Origin: Arcicella rosea
Lineage (GTDB): Bacteria; Bacteroidota; Bacteroidia; Cytophagales; Spirosomataceae
Assembly (NCBI RefSeq): GCF_014204325.1
Contig: NZ_JACHKT010000027.1
Coordinates: 1-64,000 of the forward strand
Reading direction: 5' to 3'
DNA length: 64,000 bases
The position numbers were made by a program, and so were the translations under genes. Below the pieces are notes generated by a model. The model saw only the letters and a program-made list of their open reading frames with translations, searched no databases and was not told where the DNA came from. Within the stretch, counting starts at the first letter, position 1. Each line of letters opens with the position of its first letter. Positions 15,984 through 26,123 of this stretch are shown piece by piece.

Positions 15984-18900
15984 ATGAAAAGATTAACTTC
16001 GTTAGTAATCTCAACACTTCTTACTTCAACAATTGCTTTCCAGACAACAACTTTGGCACAAAGCACTTTAAGCTATTCAGATATTTCTGTACATTTTAGA
16101 AATGGACGAGAACATTTTGAATCGAAGAATTATGAAGCCTGTAGAGCAGAACTAGCACAATACCTTGAAGCAGACAGAACCTTTTTGGAAAAAGAAGATG
16201 CCAACAAAGTGTGGGCAGAATATTATTTAGTGAAATGCAGTTTGTATTTGAATTATTCGGATACTGAATTATTAGCCAGCAGATTTGTTAGAAATTACCC
16301 TGAACATCCTATTGCGGCAACGCTTTTTACCGAGATTGGAAATTACTTTTATGACCAAGGCGATTATGCACGTGCAGTAGATTACTTATCGAAAAGTCCG
16401 AGATCAAACGAAGAAGCTCAGTATCGTTTAGGAATTTCACATTTTACGCTTCAAAATTACAGAGAAGCATTAAATATTTTTAGTGCCATCAAAGGCGGAC
16501 AAGGTGCTTATGCTTCCTCAGCTTCTTATTATTCAGGAATTATCAATTTCCGTGATAAAAAATATGAAGAAGCCATTTTTGATTTTAAACAAGCAGAACT
16601 TTCTACGGCGTACTTCTCAGAAATTCCAAGTTGGTTGGCTCATAGTTATTACCGCCAAGGAAAATATACAGAAATGTTGGCTTATACTGAGCCTTTGTTA
16701 AGAGAGAAAAATTCAGGAAAGAAATTAGACGATGTAGCTTTATTAAGTGCAGAAGTATATTTTCAACAAGCTAACTACGTAAAAGCTGAAAATTATTATA
16801 CCATTTATAAAAACTATAAGTCGCAAGGAATGCCTCCAACCATTGCCTATCGTTATGGTTATAGTTTATATAAAACAGACCAATTTGCACTCGCCAGTGA
16901 ACAATTAAAAAATGTAGCAGCCAAAGGAGATACGCTAGGACAGTACGCCGCTTATATTTTAGGAATTAGTTATTTGAAAGCCAATAATCCAAATTATGCT
17001 TTAGGGGCATTCGATCAAGCTAGAAAAACAAGTTTCAATAAAACCGTTACCGAAGATGCAGATTTCAATTATGCCAAAGTGTTATTGGATTTGCAAAGAG
17101 GAGCGGAGTCTATCAAAGCTTTTGAAGGTTTTCTTGCAAAGTATCCCAATTCAAAATATGAAGATGAAGCCAATGAATTGGTGAGCGAAGCGTATTTATA
17201 TTCTAATAATTATCAAGCAGCGTTAGCTTACATTGAAGGTTTAAGAAAACGTACGCCAAGAACCAATGGTGCTTATCAAAGAATTTCGTTTAACCAAGCA
17301 GTGAAATTCTATAACGATGAGCGTTACATTGATGCTCTTCCTTACTTTGAGAAATCTTTATTAACCCCAGAAAGTGCTGAAACTAAATACGCTGCTATTT
17401 TCTGGAAAGCAGAAGCTTTATCAGCAGAGAAACGTTATGCAGAAGCAATTCCTTTGTATCAATTGCTCATTGGAACTTCAGACCCATCTGTAAGTACTTT
17501 GGCTGAACTGCAAGGAAAAAGCAGATATTCTTTAGCGTATTGCTATTACAATAATAAGGAATACGATAAAGCGAATCGAATTTTCAAAGAGTATGCAGAT
17601 TTGACGAAATCTTCTGGAGATTCTCAAGCATTTCAAGATGCTTTGGTTCGTTTAGGAGATACTTATTTTGCATCTAAAAATTACGACCAAGCGATTTCTT
17701 ATTACGACCAAGCCATTGCTGGCAATCGTTCTGACCGTGATTATGCTACTTTCCAAAAAGGTTTGGTTTTAGCATTGAAAGGAAATGAAGCTGGTGCAAA
17801 AGCAGCTTTCCAAAAAGTACAATCAGATTTTCCACAATCATTATATTTTGAAAATGCACTTTATCAAGAAGCAAATCTTGAATTTGTAGCTGGTAGATAC
17901 ATTCCCGCTATTACAAGATTTACACAGTTGATTAACAATAAACCGCAAAGTAGATTGATTCCTAATGCTTTATTGAAAAGAGCTGCGGCTTTCTCGAATA
18001 CTGCGAATCATGAAGCGGCCATTTTAGATTATAAAAATATATTGAAGAACTTCCCAACGCTTCCGCAAAGTAAAGATGCTTTGACTGGCGTTCAAGAAGC
18101 ATTGAACGAAGTTAATCGTCCAGATGATTTTTCAATGATTTTAATGGAGTATCAAAGAACGAACCCAACTGATAACTCAGTCGTTGGGTTGGAATATGAA
18201 ACGGCTAAACGTCTTTTCTATGCAGATAGGTTTGATAGAGCCATTCCTGCTTTAACAGAATACATTCGTAAAAATCCAACAAGTGTCGAATCGTATGAAG
18301 CGAAATACTTGATTGCAGAATCTTACAATAAGTTGAATGATAGAAATCAAGCATTGAATTATTATTATCAAGTAATTGCTGATAATAAATATAAATCAGT
18401 CAATAAAGCCTTGGTAAAAGCTGCTGAGATTGAATTTAATGCCAACAATTTCAATAGAGCGATTACGAATTACAGAAGCATTTTAAGATTAGTAGCTGAT
18501 AAAAAAGACCAACAATCAGCATTAATAGGTTTGATGGAATCTTATTATAAAATATCAAGAACAGATTCTACCATTTATTATGCCAATGAAGTAGCCAATA
18601 CTCCTGATTTAGTATTAGGGGCAAAAAGTAAAGCTAAACTTTACACTGGTAAAATTTATTTGGATAGAAATGATTTTGTAAAAGCTACCGATTTCTTTAA
18701 CCAAACCATTGCGATTGCCAAAGATAATTATGGAGCAGAAGCACAGTATTTAATTGCGAAAATGCTATATACTCAGAGAAAATATAAAGAGTCCTCTGAT
18801 ATGATTATCAGTAAATTTAGATCAGATTTTGTAGATGCGGCTGATTCAATTGTTGGAAAAGCTTATTTATTGCTGTCTGATGATTTTCTAGGGATGGATA

Positions 18901-19007
18901 ATATCGTTCAAGCTCGTGCTACACTAAACTCTATTATTGAAAATCTTCCAGATCAAGAAATTGTCGCTGAAGCAAAAGCAAAATTAAAGGCTATCGAAAG
19001 AAGATAG
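15984..19007 (+). CDS. Large secreted TPR-repeat protein
   Basis: The 1007-aa protein starts with a signal peptide (MKRLTSLVISTLLTSTIAF... ending near LAQ) and is otherwise made of about 25 tetratricopeptide-like repeats, many with the Asn/Tyr-rich pattern Y-x3-NY-x2-A-x-Y. No enzymatic domain is visible. Large periplasmic TPR proteins of this kind occur in Bacteroidota, sometimes beside outer-membrane barrels, and act as scaffolds. It is followed 52 bases later by a beta-barrel gene, then by HU/SPOR and TonB-like genes in the same direction, suggesting an envelope assembly operon (inference). Confidence 0.85.
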   Translation: MKRLTSLVISTLLTSTIAFQTTTLAQSTLSYSDISVHFRNGREHFESKNYEACRAELAQYLEADRTFLEKEDANKVWAEYYLVKCSLYLNYSDTELLASRFVRNYPEHPIAATLFTEIGNYFYDQGDYARAVDYLSKSPRSNEEAQYRLGISHFTLQNYREALNIFSAIKGGQGAYASSASYYSGIINFRDKKYEEAIFDFKQAELSTAYFSEIPSWLAHSYYRQGKYTEMLAYTEPLLREKNSGKKLDDVALLSAEVYFQQANYVKAENYYTIYKNYKSQGMPPTIAYRYGYSLYKTDQFALASEQLKNVAAKGDTLGQYAAYILGISYLKANNPNYALGAFDQARKTSFNKTVTEDADFNYAKVLLDLQRGAESIKAFEGFLAKYPNSKYEDEANELVSEAYLYSNNYQAALAYIEGLRKRTPRTNGAYQRISFNQAVKFYNDERYIDALPYFEKSLLTPESAETKYAAIFWKAEALSAEKRYAEAIPLYQLLIGTSDPSVSTLAELQGKSRYSLAYCYYNNKEYDKANRIFKEYADLTKSSGDSQAFQDALVRLGDTYFASKNYDQAISYYDQAIAGNRSDRDYATFQKGLVLALKGNEAGAKAAFQKVQSDFPQSLYFENALYQEANLEFVAGRYIPAITRFTQLINNKPQSRLIPNALLKRAAAFSNTANHEAAILDYKNILKNFPTLPQSKDALTGVQEALNEVNRPDDFSMILMEYQRTNPTDNSVVGLEYETAKRLFYADRFDRAIPALTEYIRKNPTSVESYEAKYLIAESYNKLNDRNQALNYYYQVIADNKYKSVNKALVKAAEIEFNANNFNRAITNYRSILRLVADKKDQQSALIGLMESYYKISRTDSTIYYANEVANTPDLVLGAKSKAKLYTGKIYLDRNDFVKATDFFNQTIAIAKDNYGAEAQYLIAKMLYTQRKYKESSDMIISKFRSDFVDAADSIVGKAYLLLSDDFLGMDNIVQARATLNSIIENLPDQEIVAEAKAKLKAIERR

Positions 19008-19059
19008 TATTGTATCAAACAGACAGAAAATTGATTAGGTCATTAAAACCTTTCTTAAA

Positions 19060-20751
19060 ATGCAAAATAGCTCATTCAATACCATATATACCAGAATTCC
19101 TCTTTTAATCATCGTACTTGGTTTTTCACTAAAAATGAATGCCCAGAAAAAAGAAGGAGAAGTAAAAACAGATGAAATTGAAGTTTGGAAAGAAGCAAAA
19201 GTAAATTTGCCGCAAGCCAACAGAATTTTTGAAAAGATTTCAACGGCAAAAATTGATAATAGTAAAAAGCCAATTCGATATGAATTTACCGAAAGAAGGT
19301 TACCTGTAGAAACACCAGAATTCAGTCCAGTTGTTACCATGCCCGATAAAGGAAGTACCAAAGAAGATGAAAATGCTGAAAGATATAATAATATCATTAG
19401 AGCAGGTATTGGTAATTATGGACATACTTTTTTAGAAGGGCACGCTGGGATTTCTACAGGTGAAGATAATTATCATGGAATTTATCTAAAACATAATGCC
19501 TTCAGACTTGGGCCGATTGGGGCAAATTACTCTGGTCAATCTCAAAATTTAATCAAAGTACATAGCCGTACTTCATTGAGTGCACTAAAATTAGCAGGTT
19601 CGTTAGGTTGGGAAAGAAGAGGTTTTGATTTTTACGCTTACAATAGTCAAGTAAACTTCAATTTTCCAGAATCTCAAATTTTTAATTCATGGAATAAATT
19701 TAATTTCACAGGAGCAATCAGTAATAATAAAAAAGATGCAAAAGTAGATTATGTATTTAATTCAAATCTCTCTTATTTATTCACTCATCTGAAAGCCAAT
19801 GAATTAGTTTGGAACGCAAGTATGAAAGGTGTTTATCCATTAACAGAAGAATTGTCCGCTTTAATGGAGGGAAATGTTGTAATAGCTCAACGACAAGATT
19901 CACTTACTTTATACCGTAATCTTTACAAGCTAAAACCTACTTTTCAATACAAAAATGATTTATTTTCAATTTCAGCAGGTTTAAATATTATCAATGACCG
20001 TGAAAAAAATACTTTCAATCGCAGTTATTTGTATCCAGTTATCAAGCTTGATGTTCAGCCCTTGGAAGGTATAAAAGTATTTGCAGGTTATGAAGGAGAT
20101 GTTTATGCCAATAATCTATCTTCTTTATTGACAGAAAATCAATGGCTAGGTCGATTTACTCAATTGAGAAATACAAGAAAAACGGCTGATTACTTCGTTG
20201 GAGGAAAAGCTACTTTATCTAATGGACTTTCGGTAGAAGCCAAAGTAAGTTATGCTCGTTATAAAGATTTCTATGTATTTAATAGTAATTCTACAGATAG
20301 TTCACGTTTTGAGGTAATGTATTCAAATGATACAACTACTGTAAAAGTAACTACTTTTTCGGGTCAGGTAGGTTACCAAATTCAAGATATTTGGCAATCA
20401 AATTTTAAATTTGATGTAAATGTTTACAGTGGTTTAGGTAATCTTGAAGGTGCATGGCATCGTCCAGCTTTCAATGCAATTTGGACGAATACCTTTACTG
20501 TTAAAGACAAGTTATTATTAGCTTCTGATTTTTATATGATGACTGGATTGAAAGGTAAAAATTACGTTACAGACCGTGAAGTAAAGCTTAAATCAATCAT
20601 TGACTTAAATTTCAAAGCTACTTATTTACTTTCTGATCATTTGAATTTGTTTATTTCAGTAAATAATATTTTGAATAAAAGCTATCAACGTTACTTATAT
20701 TATCCAACACAAGGGGTAAATTTTCTTGGTGGTCTGTCATATTCTTTCTAA
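19060..20751 (+). CDS. Outer-membrane beta-barrel protein, TonB-receptor-like
   Basis: The 563-aa protein has an N-terminal hydrophobic signal (IPLLIIVLGFSLKMNAQ) and no plug domain. The rest alternates polar and aromatic residues in strand-like segments, ending in NLFISVNNILNKSYQRYLYY and a terminal SYSF, the C-terminal pattern of TonB-dependent receptor barrels, with Phe as last residue for BAM recognition. The first 110 residues after the signal may be a periplasmic linker. It sits between the TPR gene and the HU/SPOR gene. Cargo is unknown; without a plug it may be a porin-like partner of the TPR protein. Confidence 0.8.
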   Translation: MQNSSFNTIYTRIPLLIIVLGFSLKMNAQKKEGEVKTDEIEVWKEAKVNLPQANRIFEKISTAKIDNSKKPIRYEFTERRLPVETPEFSPVVTMPDKGSTKEDENAERYNNIIRAGIGNYGHTFLEGHAGISTGEDNYHGIYLKHNAFRLGPIGANYSGQSQNLIKVHSRTSLSALKLAGSLGWERRGFDFYAYNSQVNFNFPESQIFNSWNKFNFTGAISNNKKDAKVDYVFNSNLSYLFTHLKANELVWNASMKGVYPLTEELSALMEGNVVIAQRQDSLTLYRNLYKLKPTFQYKNDLFSISAGLNIINDREKNTFNRSYLYPVIKLDVQPLEGIKVFAGYEGDVYANNLSSLLTENQWLGRFTQLRNTRKTADYFVGGKATLSNGLSVEAKVSYARYKDFYVFNSNSTDSSRFEVMYSNDTTTVKVTTFSGQVGYQIQDIWQSNFKFDVNVYSGLGNLEGAWHRPAFNAIWTNTFTVKDKLLLASDFYMMTGLKGKNYVTDREVKLKSIIDLNFKATYLLSDHLNLFISVNNILNKSYQRYLYYPTQGVNFLGGLSYSF

Positions 20752-20798
20752 ATTCGTAAACAGAACATAAAACAATTATTTGAATTATTTTAAAATTT

Positions 20799-21860
20799 AT
20801 GACAACGGTACAAAATCATATTAGAGAATTACTCTTTGAACAAGATTGTGTTGTAATCCCAGATTTCGGTGGATTCGTTACCAATTTTGATTGTGCTAAG
20901 GTTGATAAAGCTGAAGAATATATCAAGCCTGCTCAAAAATGGTTGGCCTTCAATGGTTTACTTAAAAATGATGATGGTTTGTTGAGTAACTATATTGCCA
21001 AGAACGAAGGAGTTAGTAGAGATGTAGCTAATCTCAAAATCAAATTATTTGTAGAAACTGCCAAAAAAGGAATTCGTTTCGATCAACGATTTGATATTGC
21101 TGGGGTTGGTACTTTTACTGAAAATGAAGAAGGTAAGATACAATTTAATCCTTCTGAAAACAGTAATTTTCTTGGTGAAAGCTTCGGATTGGAAAAAATA
21201 GTAATTAAGAAATCTACTTTTATTCAACCAATTATTCAAGTAGAATCAATTAATACTAAGGTTTCTCAGAAAACTATACAGCAAGTTTTTGCAAGTAATG
21301 ATCGTGAAACTTCAGCACAAGAGATTAAGGTCGTTGGTACACATAAAGTAAGTCTTAGAAAAAATAGAAAAGGAACTGTTGTGTTGAAATTTTTATTAGG
21401 AATGTTTTCAGCGGTTCTATTTGTTTCAGCAATCTATTTATACGATAACGAGAAAAACAGTTTAAGCTCATTTAATCCTTTTCATTTTTCACAAAAACAA
21501 GTTAAGGAAGCCTACGCAGAGCCAGTAGAAAAAGTAATTCCAAAAGTTGAACCAGCTAAATTAACTCCTGTATTAATTGATAAAGATACCTTAGTGAAGG
21601 TTTCAACGCCTATAATAAATGATACGGAAAATCGTTTCTTTGTAATAACAGGCAGTTTTGGAGAAACAGAAAATGCAGAGAATCAATTGAACGTTTTAAA
21701 AAGTAAAGGTTTTTCCAAAGCTTCTATTTTAAAGCCTGGTAAAAAAGGTAGATTAATCAAAGTTTCTGCTGGAGGTTTTACAGACGAAGAAAGTGCAAAT
21801 GAAGAAGCTGTTAAAGTTGCTAAAGCAATCAATCAAAATGCTTGGATTTTTAAGAAATAA
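20799..21860 (+). CDS. HU-CCDC81 and SPOR domain membrane protein
   Basis: The 353-aa protein combines two cytoplasmic HU-fold domains (HU-CCDC81 type; VIPDFGGFV at 19-27, IAGVGTFTENEEGKIQFNP at 100-118), a basic linker (LRKNRKG), one transmembrane segment (about 193-215) and a C-terminal periplasmic SPOR domain (about 277-353, FFVITGSFGETENAENQL). SPOR domains bind denuded peptidoglycan at division sites; HU folds bind DNA or act as protein modules. The topology would connect the cytoplasmic side, possibly the nucleoid, to the cell wall. This is a known but functionally undescribed Bacteroidota family. Confidence 0.88.
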   Translation: MTTVQNHIRELLFEQDCVVIPDFGGFVTNFDCAKVDKAEEYIKPAQKWLAFNGLLKNDDGLLSNYIAKNEGVSRDVANLKIKLFVETAKKGIRFDQRFDIAGVGTFTENEEGKIQFNPSENSNFLGESFGLEKIVIKKSTFIQPIIQVESINTKVSQKTIQQVFASNDRETSAQEIKVVGTHKVSLRKNRKGTVVLKFLLGMFSAVLFVSAIYLYDNEKNSLSSFNPFHFSQKQVKEAYAEPVEKVIPKVEPAKLTPVLIDKDTLVKVSTPIINDTENRFFVITGSFGETENAENQLNVLKSKGFSKASILKPGKKGRLIKVSAGGFTDEESANEEAVKVAKAINQNAWIFKK

Positions 21861-21890
21861 TTTGCGTGAATCTATAAATACTTTATTAAT

Positions 21891-22865
21891 ATGAACTCCT
21901 ATCATCTCGAACAAGAAGAAAGTAAGAATAGGCAAAGAGCACTAATTATTACTGTTATCCTCAATGCAATCATGTTCTACTTGTTTTGGTACATTACAGT
22001 ATGGACAGGCGAGGAGAATAAAAAAGAAGAGTTAGCTGGTGGTGGTGGTTTTGTACTAAATTTTGGAACGGATAAATCAGGAAGTGGTAATGTTTATACT
22101 AGAAATAAAGCCAGTGATTTGAAAGAAGCAAATGAATCCAAACCTGCTCCAGAAGAAAAGAAAGTAGAAAAGGTAATTACTAAGCCAGCTCTAGTTGCTC
22201 CAGAAGTAGAAAAAATAAAAAAAGTTGTAAAATCACCGAAGGAAGCACCATTAGTAAGTAGTAAACTTAGCAGTCCAGTTAAAGTAAAAGAGAGTTTAGT
22301 TACTAAAGTTGACAAAAAGGTTTTATCAGCCAAACCAGCAGAAGTAAAACCAACACCAACTCCTGCCAAACCCGTTGAGAAAATCAATAACTCAGCTTTG
22401 TTACCAACAAAAAAAGGAAGTTCATCTTCAAATGGAACTACAGGTTCTGATTCAAGAGCTGGTGGTGCGTCAGATGGAAATACTAGTGGGAAAGGTAATC
22501 AAGGTCAGCCAAACGGACAATTAGTTCAAGGAGGAGAATATTCTAAAAAGCCACTCGGAGATGGCGGTGGTGGAACAGGAGGGAATACTGGTAGTGGAAG
22601 TTCATTAAGCTTAACAGGTTGGACATGGTTTAGCAAACCCGTTGTAGATGATGATTCAAACGATACAGGTATCATTCGCTTTAAAATCAAAGTTGATTCT
22701 GATGGAGATGTTGTTGATATAAGTGTTTTAGAAAGTACTGTTAGCCCAACGGTGATGCAGAAGTACAAAAGAACAGTTCAAAGAACTAAATTTAGACCAA
22801 CAAGTGATGGCGATAAGCCAGAGTACTCATCTGGAACAGTAACATTCAAATTGAGTCCACGATAA
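21891..22865 (+). CDS. TonB-like energy transducer
   Basis: The 324-aa protein has a short cytoplasmic N-terminus, one membrane anchor (17-38, ALIITVILNAIMFYLFWY) and a GGGGF turn. A long Pro/Lys/Val-rich periplasmic stretch (70-165) and a Gly/Ser/Asn-rich linker (170-225) lead to a C-terminal TonB-type fold (about 235-324: RFKIKVDSDGDVVDISVLES, RTVQRTKFRP). It would transmit proton-motive force to outer-membrane receptors, plausibly the barrel two genes upstream. ExbB/ExbD partners are not adjacent in this window. A terminator follows, separating it from folC. Confidence 0.85.
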   Translation: MNSYHLEQEESKNRQRALIITVILNAIMFYLFWYITVWTGEENKKEELAGGGGFVLNFGTDKSGSGNVYTRNKASDLKEANESKPAPEEKKVEKVITKPALVAPEVEKIKKVVKSPKEAPLVSSKLSSPVKVKESLVTKVDKKVLSAKPAEVKPTPTPAKPVEKINNSALLPTKKGSSSSNGTTGSDSRAGGASDGNTSGKGNQGQPNGQLVQGGEYSKKPLGDGGGGTGGNTGSGSSLSLTGWTWFSKPVVDDDSNDTGIIRFKIKVDSDGDVVDISVLESTVSPTVMQKYKRTVQRTKFRPTSDGDKPEYSSGTVTFKLSPR

Positions 22866-22885
22866 TTATAAAGTATGATTTTTAG

Positions 22886-22917
22886 AAAGTGTAAGTCGAA
22901 AGATTTACACTTTTTTT
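22886..22917 (+). terminator. Terminator after the TonB-like gene
   Basis: AAAGTGTAA (22886-22894) pairs with TTACACTTT (22905-22913), followed by a T run. It ends the TPR-barrel-HU/SPOR-TonB unit. Confidence 0.8.
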
Positions 22918-23015
22918 CTTTTAAGGAAGTTCATCAATTATCTTTGTTCATCATTCAATAAAGATAAATAATCGGGATTATTCTCCAGTATGGTTTACTT
23001 CCGATTTTTGAAAAA

Positions 23016-24308
23016 ATGACTTACCAAGAAACAATCAATTATTTATATCAGCAATTACCAGTATTTCATCGAATAGGTAAAAAAGCTTTCAAGGCAAATC
23101 TTGATAATACACTTACTATTTGTAATCATTTAGGAAATCCGCAGGAAAAATTTAAGTCTATCCATATTGCTGGAACGAATGGAAAAGGAAGTACTTCTCA
23201 TTTTTTGGCAGCAATTCTACAATCTGCGGGATACAAAACGGGTTTATATACTTCCCCACATTTAAAATCCTTTACTGAACGGATTCGTATTAACGGACAG
23301 CCAATTCCTGAAGAAGAGGTTATTTCTTATGTTGCTGATAATCAAGTTTTTTTAGAAGATTTAAAGCCTTCATTTTTTGAAATGAGTGTAGGTATGGCTT
23401 TTGAATACTTTGCCAAACAGCAAGTAGATATTGCCGTAATTGAAGTTGGTTTGGGTGGACGCTTAGACTCTACCAATGTCATTAATCCTGAATTATCAGT
23501 TATTACTAATATTAGTTTTGATCATACCGATATTTTGGGCGATACTCTTCCACAAATTGCGGGTGAAAAAGCTGGAATTATTAAAAAAAATACGCCTGTT
23601 GTCATCAGCGAGTTTCAAGAAGAAACAAAAGATGTCTTTATACGAAAAGCTCAAGAAGAAAAAGCAAAGATTTATTTTGCAGAAGATGATTTTGAAATCA
23701 AATCGTATAAGAATAAAGGGACTTTTTTAGAATTAGAAATTTCAAATAGAAAAACTGATTCAATAAAATCATTTGTCTCTCAACTAACTGGAAGCTATCA
23801 ATTAAAAAATATTCTTGGTGTATTAAAATCTGTAGAAATATTAAATGAACAAGGCTTTAATATTTCAGAAGAAGCTGTTTATCAAGGAATTGAAAAAGTT
23901 GTATCAATTACTGGCTTAAAAGGTCGTTGGCAAGTGTTATCAGAAAAACCTTTGATGATTTGCGATACAGCTCATAATTTAAGTGGAATTACTGAAATCC
24001 TATCAAGTATTACTAAGGTTAAATATAAGCAGCTTTGGATGATTCTCGGATTTGTTTCTGATAAGGATATTGATGGAATTCTAGCATTGCTTCCCAAAGA
24101 AGCAAATTATGTTTTTTGCCAAGCCAATGTTCCTCGTGCCCTAGAAGCCAAATTATTACAAGAAAAAGGAGAAAGCCATGCTTTAAAAGGAGAAGTTATT
24201 GAGGAAGTGAATAAAGCAATTGCATTTGTAAAAGCTAAATGTTCAGAAGACGATTTGATTTATGTTGGCGGAAGTACTTTTGTTGTGGCAGATATTGATG
24301 AATTATAG
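23016..24308 (+). CDS. folC: Folylpolyglutamate / dihydrofolate synthase
   Basis: The 430-aa Mur-ligase-family enzyme adds glutamate to folates with ATP. The P-loop is AGTNGKGST (52-60), followed by the folate-site region TSPHLKSFTERIRING and the GLGGRLDSTNV motif; the C-terminal domain includes the DTAHN motif of the family. Length is standard. Whether it also makes dihydrofolate from dihydropteroate cannot be told. It is followed 34 bases later by trmB in the same direction. It could supply the folate branch together with folB at 37.5 kb. Confidence 0.95.
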   Translation: MTYQETINYLYQQLPVFHRIGKKAFKANLDNTLTICNHLGNPQEKFKSIHIAGTNGKGSTSHFLAAILQSAGYKTGLYTSPHLKSFTERIRINGQPIPEEEVISYVADNQVFLEDLKPSFFEMSVGMAFEYFAKQQVDIAVIEVGLGGRLDSTNVINPELSVITNISFDHTDILGDTLPQIAGEKAGIIKKNTPVVISEFQEETKDVFIRKAQEEKAKIYFAEDDFEIKSYKNKGTFLELEISNRKTDSIKSFVSQLTGSYQLKNILGVLKSVEILNEQGFNISEEAVYQGIEKVVSITGLKGRWQVLSEKPLMICDTAHNLSGITEILSSITKVKYKQLWMILGFVSDKDIDGILALLPKEANYVFCQANVPRALEAKLLQEKGESHALKGEVIEEVNKAIAFVKAKCSEDDLIYVGGSTFVVADIDEL

Positions 24309-24342
24309 TTTTTAGATTGATAAGTAAAATAATGAATATTAA

Positions 24343-24999
24343 ATGGGAAGACAAAAAGCAATAAGATTTGAAAGTAATATTACTCAAGAAAATGTTATAC
24401 AAGAAGGTAAGCCACTTTTTGAAAAAGTAAAAGGAGAGTGGAATAAAGAAGTTTTTAAAAATCCTAATCCAATTGTACTTGAATTAGGTTGTGGAAAAGG
24501 AGAATATACAGTGGGACTTGCTAAATTATTCCCAGACAAAAATTTTATTGGAATAGATATTAAAGGCGATAGGATAGCAGTGGGAAGTATAAAGGCTACA
24601 GAAGCGAATTTGAACAATGTTGCTTTTCTTAGAACGAAAGTACATGAATTAGAATCATTTTTTAATGAAAACGAAGTCGCTGAGATTTGGATAACTTTTC
24701 CTGACCCGCAAGTATTACAGAGTGGCGAAAGGAGAAGGCTTACAAATCCTCGTTTTTTGGAGATTTATGCTAAGATTTTAGCCTCTGGAGGCTGTTTACA
24801 TTTAAAAACTGACTCTGAATCGTTCTTTAAATACTCTGTATCAACGCTTCAAAACTTTGGAGTAAATGAATTAACCAAAACCGAAGACCTTTATAATTCA
24901 GATTTGAATGTAAAACATTACAATATTAAAACGAGATTTGAGGAGATTTTTACGGCTAAAGGATTCAATATTAACTATTTGTATTGTTATTTCTCGTAA
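24343..24999 (+). CDS. trmB: tRNA (guanine-N7)-methyltransferase
   Basis: The 218-aa enzyme makes m7G46 in the tRNA variable loop. The SAM-binding motif is ELGCGKGEYT (47-56), with the acidic ribose-binding GIDIKGDR (70-77), and the TrmB-specific active site is WITFPDPQ (116-123). The usual Trp-Pro-Lys-Lys-Arg stretch after FPDP is replaced by QVLQSGERRR, which still carries the basic residues; this shorter form is seen in Bacteroidota. It lies directly after folC and before a bidirectional terminator. Confidence 0.92.
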   Translation: MGRQKAIRFESNITQENVIQEGKPLFEKVKGEWNKEVFKNPNPIVLELGCGKGEYTVGLAKLFPDKNFIGIDIKGDRIAVGSIKATEANLNNVAFLRTKVHELESFFNENEVAEIWITFPDPQVLQSGERRRLTNPRFLEIYAKILASGGCLHLKTDSESFFKYSVSTLQNFGVNELTKTEDLYNSDLNVKHYNIKTRFEEIFTAKGFNINYLYCYFS

Positions 25000-25023
25000 A
25001 ATAATTTAGTAAACAAAGCAAAT

Positions 25024-25059
25024 AAAAAAGGTGACTCTATGGATAGAATCACCTTTTTT
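25024..25059. terminator. Bidirectional terminator between trmB and gap
   Basis: A 17-bp arm starting AAAAAAGGTGA (25024-25040) pairs with 25043-25059 with a single C/A mismatch and a 2-nt tip. A and T runs flank both sides of this convergent junction. Confidence 0.9.
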
Positions 25060-25079
25060 ATTTTACAAAACTGATTAAA

Positions 25080-26090
25080 TTATTTAATCAATTGAGCGAA
25101 ATAGTTTACAGTACGTACTAATTGAGAAACGTAAGACATTTCGTTATCGTACCAAGATACAGTTCTAACAATTTGAGAATCACCTACGTTTTGTACTTTA
25201 GTTTGAGTTGCATCAAATAATGAACCGAAAGAAGTACCAATTACATCGCTACTTACAATTTCATCTTCTGTGTAACCAAAGCTTTCGTTTGATGCCGCTT
25301 TCATTGCTTCATTGATTTCGCTTGCTGTAACTTTTTTAGCTAAAATTACAGTAAGTTCAGTTAATGAGCCAGTGATAGTTGGAACTCTTTGTGCGGAACC
25401 ATCCAATTTACCTTTCAAAGAAGGAAGTACTAAACCTATTGCTTTAGCAGCTCCAGTAGAGTTTGGAACGATGTTTTCAGCAGCAGCTCTTGCTCTTCTT
25501 AAATCACCTTTTGGATGTGGAGCATCTAAAGTATTTTGGTCATTTGTATAAGCATGAACTGTAGTCATCAAGCCATTTACAATACCAAATTGTTCTTCTA
25601 ACACTTTTGCCATTGGAGCTAAACAGTTAGTTGTACATGAAGCACCACTAATTACTGTTTCAGAACCATCTAAAATATCGTGATTTACGTTGAATACGAT
25701 TGTTTTTGCATCACCAGTAGCAGGAGCAGAGATTACTACTTTCTTAGCACCAGCAGTGATATGAGCAGAAGCTTTTTCTTTGTCAGTAAAGAATCCTGTA
25801 CATTCTAATACAACATCAACTTCGTGTTTACCCCAAGGAATAAGTGCTGGATCTCTCTGTGCATAAATCGTTACTTCTTCACCATTTACAGTTATTGTAT
25901 TTTCGGTAGAAGTAACTTCTGCATTGAAACGTCCTTGAGCTGAGTCATATTTCAATAAATGAGCTAATACTTTAGGACTAGTTAGGTCATTGATTGCTAC
26001 AATATCAATACCTTCCATGTTATAAATTTGACGATAGACTAAGCGTCCTATGCGTCCAAAACCGTTGATTGCAACTTTTACCTTTGCCAT
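25080..26090 (-). CDS. gap: Glyceraldehyde-3-phosphate dehydrogenase
   Basis: The 336-aa enzyme catalyses the NAD-dependent oxidation of glyceraldehyde-3-phosphate. The Rossmann start is [11 protein letters not shown] (6-16), the catalytic Cys152 lies in [11 protein letters not shown], and the C-terminal NAD-binding SWYDNEMSY is present. Asp at the end of the second strand (AIND) favours NAD. The in-frame start 36 bases further upstream would overlap the promoter -7 box and add a non-family sequence, so the start at 26090 ([10 protein letters not shown]) is chosen. Confidence 0.97.
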   Translation of the reverse strand: MAKVKVAINGFGRIGRLVYRQIYNMEGIDIVAINDLTSPKVLAHLLKYDSAQGRFNAEVTSTENTITVNGEEVTIYAQRDPALIPWGKHEVDVVLECTGFFTDKEKASAHITAGAKKVVISAPATGDAKTIVFNVNHDILDGSETVISGASCTTNCLAPMAKVLEEQFGIVNGLMTTVHAYTNDQNTLDAPHPKGDLRRARAAAENIVPNSTGAAKAIGLVLPSLKGKLDGSAQRVPTITGSLTELTVILAKKVTASEINEAMKAASNESFGYTEDEIVSSDVIGTSFGSLFDATQTKVQNVGDSQIVRTVSWYDNEMSYVSQLVRTVNYFAQLIK

Positions 26091-26123
26091 TTTAAATAAG
26101 GGATAATGATTAAATCTACAGTA

